A stretch of DNA of 64,000 nt from contig JAHFQM010000005.1 in assembly GCA_023266355.1 (NCBI GenBank), positions 1 through 64,000 of the forward strand. Reading direction: 5' to 3'. The number at the start of each line of letters is the position of its first letter. Position 1 is the stretch's first letter. Source of the stretch: Aquabacterium sp. Lineage in GTDB: Bacteria > Pseudomonadota > Gammaproteobacteria > Burkholderiales > Burkholderiaceae_C. Below are positions 1-7,830 of the stretch, one piece after another. The notes beneath the pieces were generated by a model. That model made no database searches, was not told the DNA's origin, and worked only from the letters and a program-made list of their open reading frames with translations. Both the position numbers and the translations under genes were made by a program.

Positions 1-79
1 CATCCCGAACAGGACAGTGAAACGACTCAGCGCCGATGATAGTGCGGATTCCCGTGTGAAAGTAGGACATCGTCAGGCT
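1..79 (+). rRNA. rrf: 5S ribosomal RNA, 3' portion
   Basis: The first ~79 nt read as the 3' two thirds of a bacterial 5S rRNA: the CCGAACAGG-type loop, the GCGCCGATGATAGTG segment, and the closing GTGTGAAAGTAGGACATCGTCAGGC arm. The 5' part lies outside the window. A rho-independent terminator follows within 15 nt, so this is the distal end of a ribosomal RNA operon read left to right. Confidence 0.93.
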
Positions 80-92
80 ACTTATACAGACC

Positions 93-119
93 AAAAGCCC
101 CTGCTTCGCAGGGGCTTTT
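93..119 (+). terminator. Rho-independent terminator of the rRNA operon
   Basis: AAAAGCCCCTG-CTTCG-CAGGGGC followed by TTTT: a GC-rich stem with a short loop and U-tract directly after the 5S rRNA. The flanking A-tract makes it symmetric, so it could also stop leftward transcripts. Confidence 0.9.
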
Positions 120-236
120 GTCTTTCTGGGCACGATGTTTCTGCTCAGCCGCGCCTTCATCTGACGCACCTGTGAGAGGTGCGGATGACATGCCCCCAGG
201 GGGCATCTGGCTGGGTGCTTGCGCTATAGTGGATCC

Positions 237-689
237 ATGTTCGACGTCCTTGTTTACCTGTACGAGCACTACTGGCGCCCTGACGCTTGCCCCGAATCCG
301 GGCAGTTGACGCGCAAGTTGTCTGCGGTTGGCTTCGAGGCCGACGAAATCAGCGAGGCGTTGACGTGGCTGGATGGTTTGAATGCCTTGACGCAGGAGAC
401 TTCTTGTCTGCCTGCGCCCAACAGCATCCGGGTCTTTGTGGACGCAGAGCTTGAGCGCCTGGGGCCAGAGGCCTTGGGATTCCTGCACTTCTTGGTCGGC
501 GCTGGTGTGTTGACACCCACTTTGCGCGAAGTGGTGCTTGACCGGGTGTTGGCCGTGCCCAGAGGGCCGGTTGCCCTGGACGATTTCAAGGTGCTGGTGC
601 TGCTGGTGTTTTGGAGCCTGGGCGAGGAGCCTGATGCGCTCATCTTGGACGAGTTGTTTGTGGACGACGAGGATCGCTTGATCCACTGA
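237..689 (+). CDS. smg: Smg family protein (DUF494)
   Basis: A 150-residue protein of the Smg/DUF494 family, beginning MFDVLVYLYEHYW and ending in an acidic tail, DDEDRLIH. Length and both termini are typical of the family. The ATG at 237 is preferred over a TTG 18 nt upstream because family members start at the MFDVL motif. Its biochemical role is not established. In most proteobacteria smg lies in a dprA-smg-topA cluster. Here its left neighbour is an rRNA operon and its right neighbour a lipoprotein gene, so dprA is absent on the left and topA on the right. Confidence 0.88.
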   Translation: MFDVLVYLYEHYWRPDACPESGQLTRKLSAVGFEADEISEALTWLDGLNALTQETSCLPAPNSIRVFVDAELERLGPEALGFLHFLVGAGVLTPTLREVVLDRVLAVPRGPVALDDFKVLVLLVFWSLGEEPDALILDELFVDDEDRLIH

Positions 690-801
690 GGCTCAAGCCT
701 CGGCGCGCGCTGCCGACATCACTGCATGGGAGGGCATCCGCGTCCTCTGGGTGGTGTCGATGTTTGATTTTTCCTTTGCTCCTGTCTCCTGCGTGCGTTC
801 C

Positions 802-1203
802 ATGCTGCGCAGGTGCGCGTTCATTGGCATGGCCTTGTGCTTTGGGCCCTTGCTGACTGCTTGCGACCAGTTGGGCATCGACACACCTCAGAAAGCTGCA
901 GAACGCCAGGTGGCCGACGCCAAGGCGGTGGGCAGCGCCTGCCGCCATGCCCTGCGCGCCATCGAAGATTGCTACACCTTGAACCCGAAAGCGGACAAAG
1001 CCTCGGTGTTCGCAGGTTGGCGAGAGATGGACGAGTACATGCGTGAGAACAAGCTGGAGGGTGTGGCGCCGGTGGTGCCTCGTCCTGCGCCCGGCGCGTC
1101 CAAACCTGCGCCGAAGAAGTCTGCGGACGAGGAAGAAGATGCGGACGCAGAGGACGACCCCAAGGCCGCCAAGGCTGGCAAGGGCAAGGCCGCGGGGCAT
1201 TGA
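802..1203 (+). CDS. Small lipoprotein, hypothetical
   Basis: 133 residues from the ATG at 802. The product starts with a basic MLRRC segment, a hydrophobic core and a lipobox LLTAC with the modifiable Cys near residue 21, so it should be a lipoprotein. The mature part has a conserved-looking helical segment with two Cys (SACRHALRAIEDCYTL) that may pair. A Pro/Ala/Lys linker and a low-complexity acidic then Lys/Gly/Ala C-terminus follow. An upstream GTG at 751 is also in frame but would bury the signal peptide. I recognise no functional family. It lies between smg and azlC on the same strand. Confidence 0.65.
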   Translation: MLRRCAFIGMALCFGPLLTACDQLGIDTPQKAAERQVADAKAVGSACRHALRAIEDCYTLNPKADKASVFAGWREMDEYMRENKLEGVAPVVPRPAPGASKPAPKKSADEEEDADAEDDPKAAKAGKGKAAGH

Positions 1204-1247
1204 GGGTGCCGTCCTGCCGGATGGGGTGAACGCGGCACAATGCTGTC

Positions 1248-2000
1248 ATGAACACGGCTGCGCCTTTGCGCTCTCTTTTGGATGCGAGGATTTGGCGCGA
1301 TCCTGAATGTCGCCAAGGCATGCGCGACATGGCGCGGGTGGCGCCTGGGATGATGGCCTGGGGTTTGGTCACGGGTGTGGCCATGACGACCTCCGGCATG
1401 CCTTTGGGTGTGGTGCTCGCCATGAGCCTGGGGGTGTTTGCGGCCAGTGCCCAACTGTCGGCCGTGCCTTTGATGATGGTCGGGGCGCCGTTGTGGGTGG
1501 TCTGGATGACCGCCTTGTGCGTGAACCTGCGCTTCGTCATCTTCAGTGCGCAATTGCGGCCGCACATGCTCTGCCTGCCTTTGCGCTGGCGCCTGATGGC
1601 AGGCTATCTGAGCGCCGATGTGACCTACGTGCTGACCATGCACCGGCATGGCCCAGGCGAACCCGCCGGGCCGCAGCATCCGGCGCCTCTGGCGTATTTC
1701 GCAGGCGCTGCGTTGGTGAACTGGGCGAGTTGGAACCTGGCGTCGTTGGCGGGCATCGCTTTCGCTGCGCAAGTGCCGACTTCCTGGGGTTTGGCGTTCG
1801 CAGGCACCTTGGCCTTGTTGGCGCTGTTGATCACGTTGCTGAAGGACCGCATCAGTGCGGTGGCCACCACCTTGGCTGGCGTGGCGGCCATCGTGTGCCA
1901 TGGCGTGCCGTTCAGGTTGCACATCGTGGTGGCGGTGCTGGTCGCCGTGGGCGCAGGGTTGTGGATGGAGCGACAGATGCCAGCAAGGTCCGCACGATGA
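1248..2000 (+). CDS. azlC: AzlC family branched-chain amino acid exporter, large subunit
   Basis: A 250-residue multi-spanning membrane protein with the AzlC layout: a short cytoplasmic N-terminus, then APGMMAWGLVTGVAM in the first hydrophobic stretch, followed by further hydrophobic segments. AzlC with AzlD forms a two-component exporter for branched-chain amino acids and analogues; the substrate here is inferred from the family only. The stop codon overlaps the azlD start (ATGA), indicating translational coupling. No regulator gene of the Lrp/AzlB type lies beside it. Confidence 0.88.
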   Translation: MNTAAPLRSLLDARIWRDPECRQGMRDMARVAPGMMAWGLVTGVAMTTSGMPLGVVLAMSLGVFAASAQLSAVPLMMVGAPLWVVWMTALCVNLRFVIFSAQLRPHMLCLPLRWRLMAGYLSADVTYVLTMHRHGPGEPAGPQHPAPLAYFAGAALVNWASWNLASLAGIAFAAQVPTSWGLAFAGTLALLALLITLLKDRISAVATTLAGVAAIVCHGVPFRLHIVVAVLVAVGAGLWMERQMPARSAR

Positions 2001-2329
2001 TGGCCGAGTGGCTCATGTACCTAGCGGTGCTCGGGCTGGTGGCGCTCACGGCGGTGACCCGTGCGTTCTTCTTCCTCAGCGAGCGGCCACTGACCCTGCC
2101 CGACGCCGCGGTGCGTGGCCTGAAGTACGCGCCGCTGGCGGCACTGGCGGCCATCATCGTGCCGGACCTGTGGTTTGTGCAGGGGCAGGCGCCGGTGGGG
2201 TGGCAGGATGCCCGCTGGGTGGCGGCTCCGATCGCTGCTGCCTGGGCCTGGTGGCGCAAGGACATGCTGAGCACCATCGTGGTCGGCATGGCCATTTTCC
2301 TGGCGCTCAAGCTGGGGGTGGGCTGGTGA
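1997..2329 (+). CDS. azlD: AzlD family branched-chain amino acid exporter, small subunit
   Basis: About 110 residues, largely hydrophobic with four probable membrane helices. It has the AzlD-type motif around TRAFFFLSERPLTLP, and a C-terminal helix, TIVVGMAIFLALKLG. It starts at ATG 1997 inside the azlC stop (a second ATG at 2000 is equally possible) and should form the exporter complex with AzlC. The gene ends only 24 nt before the TATAAT element of pgk, so that promoter lies immediately downstream. Confidence 0.87.
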   Translation: MMAEWLMYLAVLGLVALTAVTRAFFFLSERPLTLPDAAVRGLKYAPLAALAAIIVPDLWFVQGQAPVGWQDARWVAAPIAAAWAWWRKDMLSTIVVGMAIFLALKLGVGW

Positions 2330-2352
2330 GCCCACGCAAGGGATGGGTTTCC

Positions 2353-2358
2353 TATAAT
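2353..2358 (+). promoter_or_regulatory. Putative -10 box for pgk
   Basis: A perfect TATAAT lies 62 nt upstream of the pgk start, in the azlD-pgk gap. No good TTGACA-like -35 is visible at 16-18 nt, so this is a -10 match only. Its position supports a dedicated pgk promoter. Confidence 0.5.
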
Positions 2359-2419
2359 CGACGGGTTTTGTCCTGAGATTTCCCTGCACCCTTCACCGTC
2401 CGCGGTCGCGGCAGTCACC

Positions 2420-3613
2420 ATGAACATCATCCGATTCGAAGACCTCGTCGCCCAAGGCCAAGCCGAGGGCAAGCGCGTGTTCATCCGCGCCGACCTGAAC
2501 GTGCCGCTGGACGATGCGGGCAACATCACCGAAGACACCCGCGTGCGCGCTTCGGTGCCGGCCATCGAGCTGGCGCTGAAGGCCGGTGCGGCCGTGATGG
2601 TGACCTCGCACCTGGGCCGTCCGACCGAGGGCGAGTTCAAGCCCGAAGATTCGCTGGCTCCGGTCGCGAAGCGCCTGGGCGAACTGCTGGGCCGCGAAGT
2701 CAAGCTGGTGAGCAACTGGGTGGACGGCGTGGACGTGGCCCCGGGTCAGGTCGTGCTGCTGGAAAACTGCCGCCTCAACAAGGGCGAGAAGAAGAACAAC
2801 GAAGAGCTGGCCAAGAAGCTGGCCGCGTTGTGCGACATCTTCGTGCACGACGCGTTCGGCACGGCCCACCGCGCCGAAGCCACGACCTATGGCATCGCGC
2901 AATTCGCCAAGGTGGCGTCGGCCGGCCCGCTGCTGGCCGCCGAGATCGACGCCATCAGCAAGGCCCTGGAAGCACCGAAGCGTCCGCTGATCGCGATCGT
3001 GGCGGGCTCGAAGGTGTCGACCAAGCTGACCATCCTGGAGTCGCTGTCGAAGAACGTGGACGGCCTGATCGTGGGCGGCGGCATCGCCAACACCTTCATG
3101 CTGGCCGCTGGCCTGAAGATCGGCAAGTCGCTGGCCGAGGCGGATCTGGTGGGCGCGGCCAAGGCCGTGATCGCGTCGATGAAGGCGCGTGGCGCCGAGG
3201 TGCCCATCCCTGAGGACGTGGTCGTGGCCAAGACCTTTGCGGCCGATGCGCCTGCCACCGTCAAGGCCGCCACCGACGTGGCCGACGACGACATGATCCT
3301 GGACATCGGGCCGAAGACGGCGGCCAAGCTGGCTGCGCAGCTCAAGGCTGCCGGCACGGTCGTGTGGAACGGCCCGGTGGGCGTGTTCGAGTTCGAGGCC
3401 TTCGAGCAGGGCACCAAGGCCATCGCGCAAGCCATTGCCGAGTCGAGCGCCTTCAGCATCGCCGGTGGTGGCGACACGCTGGCGGCCATCGCCAAGTACG
3501 GCATCGAAGACAAGGTGGGCTACATCTCCACGGGCGGTGGTGCCTTCTTGGAAGTGCTGGAAGGCAAGACGCTGCCGGCGTTCGAGATCCTGAGCAAGCG
3601 CGCTGCCGGTTGA
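2420..3613 (+). CDS. pgk: Phosphoglycerate kinase
   Basis: A 397-residue phosphoglycerate kinase that converts 1,3-bisphosphoglycerate and ADP to 3-phosphoglycerate and ATP. Family motifs run in order: [10 protein letters not shown] at the N-terminus, [10 protein letters not shown] for substrate binding, the [14 protein letters not shown] region, [12 protein letters not shown], and the glycine-rich nucleotide segments [12 protein letters not shown] and GGGDTLAAI near the C-terminus. Length is normal. It has its own terminator 45 nt downstream. In many Burkholderiales pyk and fba follow pgk directly; here a 4-kb minus-strand block separates pgk from pyk. Confidence 0.98.
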   Translation: MNIIRFEDLVAQGQAEGKRVFIRADLNVPLDDAGNITEDTRVRASVPAIELALKAGAAVMVTSHLGRPTEGEFKPEDSLAPVAKRLGELLGREVKLVSNWVDGVDVAPGQVVLLENCRLNKGEKKNNEELAKKLAALCDIFVHDAFGTAHRAEATTYGIAQFAKVASAGPLLAAEIDAISKALEAPKRPLIAIVAGSKVSTKLTILESLSKNVDGLIVGGGIANTFMLAAGLKIGKSLAEADLVGAAKAVIASMKARGAEVPIPEDVVVAKTFAADAPATVKAATDVADDDMILDIGPKTAAKLAAQLKAAGTVVWNGPVGVFEFEAFEQGTKAIAQAIAESSAFSIAGGGDTLAAIAKYGIEDKVGYISTGGGAFLEVLEGKTLPAFEILSKRAAG

Positions 3614-3658
3614 GTTTGCCGTGCCCTGGTCGCGTGGATCGCACGGGGCGCGGACAGC

Positions 3659-3687
3659 AAAAAGCCTCTCCTTGGAGAGGCTTTTTT
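3659..3687. terminator. Bidirectional terminator between pgk and the convergent hydrolase gene
   Basis: AAAAAGCCTCTC-CTT-GGAGAGGC followed by TTTTTT. The stem is flanked by A5 on the left and T6 on the right, so it can serve pgk (plus) and the minus-strand gene ending at 3743. Confidence 0.88.
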
Positions 3688-3742
3688 CATGGGGCGACGA
3701 CCCGAGCCGTGACGTTGTGGCGCCAGCAGCGTTGAGTCAGCG

Positions 3743-4612
3743 TCAGGCACCCGCAGCGTGCAGCACCTCGCCCGCGGCGATGGGGTCGCCAGTGCGGTTG
3801 AAGGTGTCGAGCCACAGGTCGTAGCTCTTCATCTGGCCACCTTGCCAGGGGTGGAAGCCGGGCTTGTAGTACTGGATGTAGTGCTTGAAGATGGGCATGT
3901 ACAGGCCGCCGGGCCCGAAGATCCAGCCCAGGCCCTTGGCGAACATCTTGACGCGTTGCCAGCGCGAGAAGCCATCGACCTTGAGCATGTAGCGGGTGAT
4001 GAGCAGGGCGTGGATGTTGAAGGCGATCGTCACGATCGCCATGGCCATGACACGGCGCAGGTAGCCGACCTTGGCGACCTTCTGCATCACGTCGAAGGCC
4101 ACGGCCTTGTGCTCGATTTCTTCCATGGCGTGCCAGGCGTACATGGCACGCATGCGCGGGTCGGCGTGGGCCAGAACCTCTTTGCGCTCGAAGAAGCCGT
4201 GGGCCATGATGGCCGTCATGTGCTCGGACGCGGCGGTGTCGGCCAGCGTGACGGCCGAAGGCAGGTGCTTGCGGATGATGCCGAACAGGATGTGCTTGAG
4301 GGTCTTCTCCAGCATGTCCACGTCGATGCCCTGGGCCTTGAGGCGGTCGTTGTACTGCGTGTGGACGATGCCGTGCTGGCCTTCCTGGCGCATGAAGTCC
4401 TTGATGTCCTGCAGCAGCTTCGGGTCGGTGACCTGGTCGCGGTAGTCGCGCACGCAGGAGATGAAGTAGCGCTCACCTTCCGGGAAGATGGTGGACATGG
4501 CGTCGAAGAAGCGCGACTTGAAGGCGTCGCCTCCGAACCAGTACTTCGGGATGTCGCCGTCGAGCCCGAAGTCGAGCTTTTCGCGCGGAACGATCTGGTG
4601 GGCGTGGCTCAT
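3743..4612 (-). CDS. 'Predicted metal-dependent hydrolase' family protein (PF10118-like), paralog 1; possible diiron protein
   Basis: 289 residues, start supported by a GGAGC ribosome site 5 nt upstream. It belongs to the family annotated as predicted metal-dependent hydrolase (COG3687 type). The sequence shows E47 (FPEGE), E77xxH80 (EGQH), E130 (SEH) and E165xxH168 (EIEH). This is the E / ExxH / E / ExxH arrangement of four-helix diiron carboxylate proteins, with intervals of 30 (E47-E77) and 35 (E130-E165) residues. A hydrophobic segment follows at about 185-208. A paralog lies 65 nt upstream on the same strand, so the two probably form an operon. The substrate is unknown; oxidase or oxygenase chemistry is inferred only from the metal ligands. 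Confidence 0.75.
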   Translation of the reverse strand: MSHAHQIVPREKLDFGLDGDIPKYWFGGDAFKSRFFDAMSTIFPEGERYFISCVRDYRDQVTDPKLLQDIKDFMRQEGQHGIVHTQYNDRLKAQGIDVDMLEKTLKHILFGIIRKHLPSAVTLADTAASEHMTAIMAHGFFERKEVLAHADPRMRAMYAWHAMEEIEHKAVAFDVMQKVAKVGYLRRVMAMAIVTIAFNIHALLITRYMLKVDGFSRWQRVKMFAKGLGWIFGPGGLYMPIFKHYIQYYKPGFHPWQGGQMKSYDLWLDTFNRTGDPIAAGEVLHAAGA

Positions 4613-4677
4613 GGGGGCTCCTGGGTGCGGTGGGCGGCGGCGTGAGGCGGGCGTGTCAGACGGGTGTCAGACGGGTG

Positions 4678-5568
4678 TCAGGCGCGGGCCAGGGCGTCGG
4701 CGGTCAGGCGGTTGCCGGCTTCGACCGGGTTGCCGGTTTCCTTGAGCAGCTTCAGCCAGGGCTCATAGCTGGGCACCACCGGTTCTTGCCAGGGGTGGAA
4801 GCCGGGCTTGAGGTAGCTGAAGTACTTGCCCATCATGGGCATGAAGATGCCGCCGGGTTTGTAGAGCCACCACAGGCCCTTGGCCCAGATCTTGGTGCGC
4901 TCCCAGCCGCTGAAGCCATCGACCTGCAGCATGTGCTTCATGATGCGGAACACATGGTAGGGGAAGAGCAGCGTGACCAGCAGCATGGAGCTGATGCGGG
5001 TGCGGTAGCCGACCTGGGCGATGTCCTGCATGACGTCGTAGGCGACGCCCTTGTGCTCCATCTCTTCCATGGCGTGCCAGACGTAGAGGGCGCGGATGCG
5101 CTCGTCGGCGTTGGCGAAGATCTCGGGGCGCTCGACGAAGCAGTCGGCCATGATGGCGGTGATGTGCTCGGAGGCCGAGGTGATGCCCAGCGTGAACTCG
5201 CGCGAGAAGACCTTGCGGATGATGCCGAACAGGCGCTTTTCCTGGCCTTCGAGGATGGCGTCCACGGCCACGCCCTGTTCCTTCAGGCGGTTGTTGTACT
5301 GGGTGTGCAGCATGCTGTGCTGCGCTTCCTGGCGGGTGAAGTCTTTGATGTCCTGCAGCACCTTGGGGTCGGTGATGCGGTCCTTGAAGTCACGCACGCA
5401 GGTGATGAAGAACTTCTCGCCCACGGGGAAGAGGGTGGACATGGCGTCGAAGAAGCGGGTCTTGAACGGGTCGTTGTCCAGCCAGAACTTGGGGATGTCG
5501 CCGTCCAGCCCGAAGTCCAGCTTTTCGCGGGGAACGATCGGGGGCGGGGTGAGTTGTTGTGCGCTCAT
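4678..5568 (-). CDS. 'Predicted metal-dependent hydrolase' family protein (PF10118-like), paralog 2; possible diiron protein
   Basis: 296 residues from the ATG at 5568, which has GGAGA 8 nt upstream; in-frame codons further upstream lack this signal. It is clearly homologous to its downstream neighbour, sharing PREKLDFGLDGDIPK, FDAMST, HTQYN, HAMEE and GFHPWQ. It keeps the same putative ligand set at E51, E81xxH84, E134 and E169xxH172 with identical intervals (30 and 35). Conservation of all six positions between diverged copies suggests that they bind metal. A hydrophobic stretch lies at about 192-212. It is probably the first gene of the pair, with an AraC-type regulator gene upstream on the same strand. 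Confidence 0.75.
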   Translation of the reverse strand: MSAQQLTPPPIVPREKLDFGLDGDIPKFWLDNDPFKTRFFDAMSTLFPVGEKFFITCVRDFKDRITDPKVLQDIKDFTRQEAQHSMLHTQYNNRLKEQGVAVDAILEGQEKRLFGIIRKVFSREFTLGITSASEHITAIMADCFVERPEIFANADERIRALYVWHAMEEMEHKGVAYDVMQDIAQVGYRTRISSMLLVTLLFPYHVFRIMKHMLQVDGFSGWERTKIWAKGLWWLYKPGGIFMPMMGKYFSYLKPGFHPWQEPVVPSYEPWLKLLKETGNPVEAGNRLTADALARA

Positions 5569-5736
5569 GGGGGTGTCTCCTCGGGACCGATGCCGTCGCT
5601 GTTGGGGCTTGTGTGAGCATCGGTGTGTTGTGTCCGAACTGTAGGGACGAGCCCGCGCCAGCGCCATGCAAGGCCACGACACAAAGGTGAATTTCGCGAC
5701 AACTGCGGCCTAGGGAAAACGCGCAAAACGGGACGC

Positions 5737-5752
5737 GTTCACCTGCGTGAAC
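5737..5752. repeat. Inverted repeat GTTCAC-CTGC-GTGAAC
   Basis: Two perfect 6-nt arms around a 4-nt spacer, in the gap between the AraC-type gene (ends at 5790, minus) and the metal-protein pair (starts at 5568, minus). On the minus strand GCGTCCCGTTTT follows the hairpin, so it may be a weak terminator for the regulator gene. Alternatively it is an operator for the downstream pair. Confidence 0.4.
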
Positions 5753-5789
5753 CTGCGTTTTCGGGCCCGGCTGGCGCAGGGAGATCGCC

Positions 5790-6869
5790 TCAGGCGCCGC
5801 GGCGGAAGCGGCTGGGCGTTTGGCCCGACCAGCGCGTGAAGGCCAGCGTGAAGCTGCGGCGGTCGGTGAAGCCCAGGCGCTCGCTGATGTCCTCGATGGC
5901 CAGGGCGGGGTCTTGCAGCCACTGCTGCGCCAGGCGGTAGCGCACGCGGCCCTGGATGGCGGAGTGGCTGTCGCCGATGTCTTTCAGGCGACGCTGCAGG
6001 GTGCGGGCGTGCAGGCCCAGCTCTTCGGCCAGGGCCTCCAGGCCGAGGCCGAGCAGGCGGGGTTTGTCGAGGAAGGCCTGTTCGATCTGGCTGGCCAGTT
6101 GTTGCCCGGGGTGCCCGGGCTCGCCACCCTGGCCCGCGGCGTGGCTGCGCTGCGCCACCTGCTGGACGACGCGCTGTGCGGCCTGCTCGTGCAGGCTGGG
6201 GAAGGCGCCGCGCAAGGGCTGGTCGAGCAGGCGGCGCGAGAACCACAGCGCATCGACTTCCGAGCCCCAGTCGATGGGCACCTGGAAGTGCGCGGCCACC
6301 TTGTCGGCATCCTGGTGGGCGGGGTGGCGCATGGTGATGCGCCCGATCAGTGGCTGGCCGCCCAGCAGCATCCGGCTGAACTTGACGACGGTGGTGAACA
6401 CGCCCTCGGTGAAGGGCCAGGCGAGGTCGGGCACGTCGTCGGCCACGTCGAAACGCAGCGCGATGCGGGCGTCGTCGCCATGCTCGGCCAGCGAAAAGCG
6501 CATGAAGGGGTTGATCAGCGGCGGGATCCACTCCAGCGAGCGGGTGGCGTCGCGCAGCGTGGCGCTGGTGGTGATGAAGGTCTCGACGTCGGAGAGGTAC
6601 TCGAAGGCGAAGGTTTCGCCCAGCACCAGCGGGAAGTGCTGCGGGCTGCCGATGCGCCGCGTTTCGGCCACGCAGTGGTGCATGACGCGCTGCATGGTGA
6701 GGCGGTCGATGGTGGCCGTTTCGGGGTGCAGCAGGCTGGTGTCGATGCCTTCGCGGCGGAAGATGGCTTCGATGTCGATGCCGCACAGGCGGGCCGCGCG
6801 CACCCAGTTCGTCACCGTGACGAAGGGGATGCGCTGCTGGCGCTCGGGCGTGGCGGGGCTCAAGCTCAC
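5790..6869 (-). CDS. AraC family transcriptional regulator
   Basis: 359 residues starting at GTG 6869, which overlaps the stop of the upstream alpha/beta hydrolase gene by 3 nt (GTGA). The N-terminal ~210 residues resemble the ligand-binding half of OruR/ArgR-type AraC regulators (Arabinose_bd type: IDRLTMQRVMHH, HFPLVLGETFAFEYLSD). The C-terminal ~100 residues carry the AraC helix-turn-helix pair, with LGLHARTLQRRLKDIGDS and AIEDISERLGFTDRRSFTLAF. Members of this subclass often control lipid or aromatic degradation genes nearby. Likely targets are the coupled hydrolase and the downstream paralog pair; this is inference from position. Confidence 0.85.
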   Translation of the reverse strand: MSLSPATPERQQRIPFVTVTNWVRAARLCGIDIEAIFRREGIDTSLLHPETATIDRLTMQRVMHHCVAETRRIGSPQHFPLVLGETFAFEYLSDVETFITTSATLRDATRSLEWIPPLINPFMRFSLAEHGDDARIALRFDVADDVPDLAWPFTEGVFTTVVKFSRMLLGGQPLIGRITMRHPAHQDADKVAAHFQVPIDWGSEVDALWFSRRLLDQPLRGAFPSLHEQAAQRVVQQVAQRSHAAGQGGEPGHPGQQLASQIEQAFLDKPRLLGLGLEALAEELGLHARTLQRRLKDIGDSHSAIQGRVRYRLAQQWLQDPALAIEDISERLGFTDRRSFTLAFTRWSGQTPSRFRRGA

Positions 6870-7687
6870 GGCGCCTCGGCCTCGAAAGACCGCAGCCAGC
6901 GCAGCACCTCGGCGACCGTGTCGGCCGGGCGCTCGAAGGGGTAGAGGTGCGAGCCCTCGATCCAGGACAGCCGCGGGCCGACGATCTGGCGCGTGCCCGA
7001 CAGGCCCACGGTGCGGCTTTCGCGCGAACGGGTGCCGCCGATGAAGGCCACCGGGCACTGGAAGGGGTGTCGGCGGAACTCCTGCAGCAGGGTGTGCGGC
7101 ATGGTGTTGTAGATGGCCGTTTCGACCTCGCGGCGGAAGCTCAGGCGGCGGGAGGCGCCGTCGGCGTGGGTCTCGGTGCCGCTGGCCAGGTAGTCGGCCA
7201 GCACGGCCGGGTCGAAGGCCGCGAATTTGGCCTTGGTCTGGAAGTGCTCGTGCACGGCATGCTGGCTGGGCCACTCGTGGGTGCGTTGCGCCGAGATGCG
7301 CGAGGGCATCACCTGCCCCATCACCTGGGTGCGTTTGGCCAGGCCGATGCCCGCGCTCTTCCAGCCGTGCAGGAGGGGCGAATCCAGGACGACCACGCCT
7401 TGCGCCAGGTGGGGGTGCCGGTTGGCGACCATCATGCTCAGGTAACCGCCCAGGGAGTGCCCGACCAGCCAGGCGGGCTGGCCGACTTCCTCTTCGATGA
7501 AGGTGGCGAGCTGGTCCACCAGGTGGGGCCAGTCGGTCGTGACCGGGTGGCGCGGGTCGTGGCCGATCTTGTCGATGGCGTGGACCTCGTAGCCCGCCGC
7601 CCGCCAGCCCTCGAACAGGGTGCGGTAGGTGCTGGCCGGGAAGCTGTTGGCGTGCGAGAAAACGAGGGTGCGTGTGTGCGACGGCAT
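6866..7687 (-). CDS. Alpha/beta hydrolase
   Basis: 273 residues from ATG 7687, where the fold begins (TLVFSHANSFPAS, the oxyanion-loop region). The nucleophile elbow is GHSLGG with Ser78, and the likely catalytic His is in EGSHLYPFE near the C-terminus. A second in-frame ATG at 7771 would add 28 residues with no family resemblance; neither start has a clear ribosome site. It is translationally coupled to the AraC-type gene, so the pair forms one unit divergent from pyk. The substrate cannot be told from sequence; an ester or thioester of a lipid is plausible. Confidence 0.8.
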   Translation of the reverse strand: MPSHTRTLVFSHANSFPASTYRTLFEGWRAAGYEVHAIDKIGHDPRHPVTTDWPHLVDQLATFIEEEVGQPAWLVGHSLGGYLSMMVANRHPHLAQGVVVLDSPLLHGWKSAGIGLAKRTQVMGQVMPSRISAQRTHEWPSQHAVHEHFQTKAKFAAFDPAVLADYLASGTETHADGASRRLSFRREVETAIYNTMPHTLLQEFRRHPFQCPVAFIGGTRSRESRTVGLSGTRQIVGPRLSWIEGSHLYPFERPADTVAEVLRWLRSFEAEAP

Positions 7688-7830
7688 GCCGGTGTCGGGC
7701 GGAGGGTGCGAGCGCAGTGTAAGGGCCGTGATGTCTGCCCACAAGCCGGGATGGTGACGCAAATCCGTCATTCGGGCGGTGTGGTTTGGTGTGACACTCA
7801 CATCACCCTCACCACCGAAATGCGCTGACC

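Noticed and set aside
78..686. 202-residue minus-strand ORF opposite smg
   Set aside because: A shadow of the smg codons in GC-rich DNA: His/Gln/Arg-rich translation with no family features.
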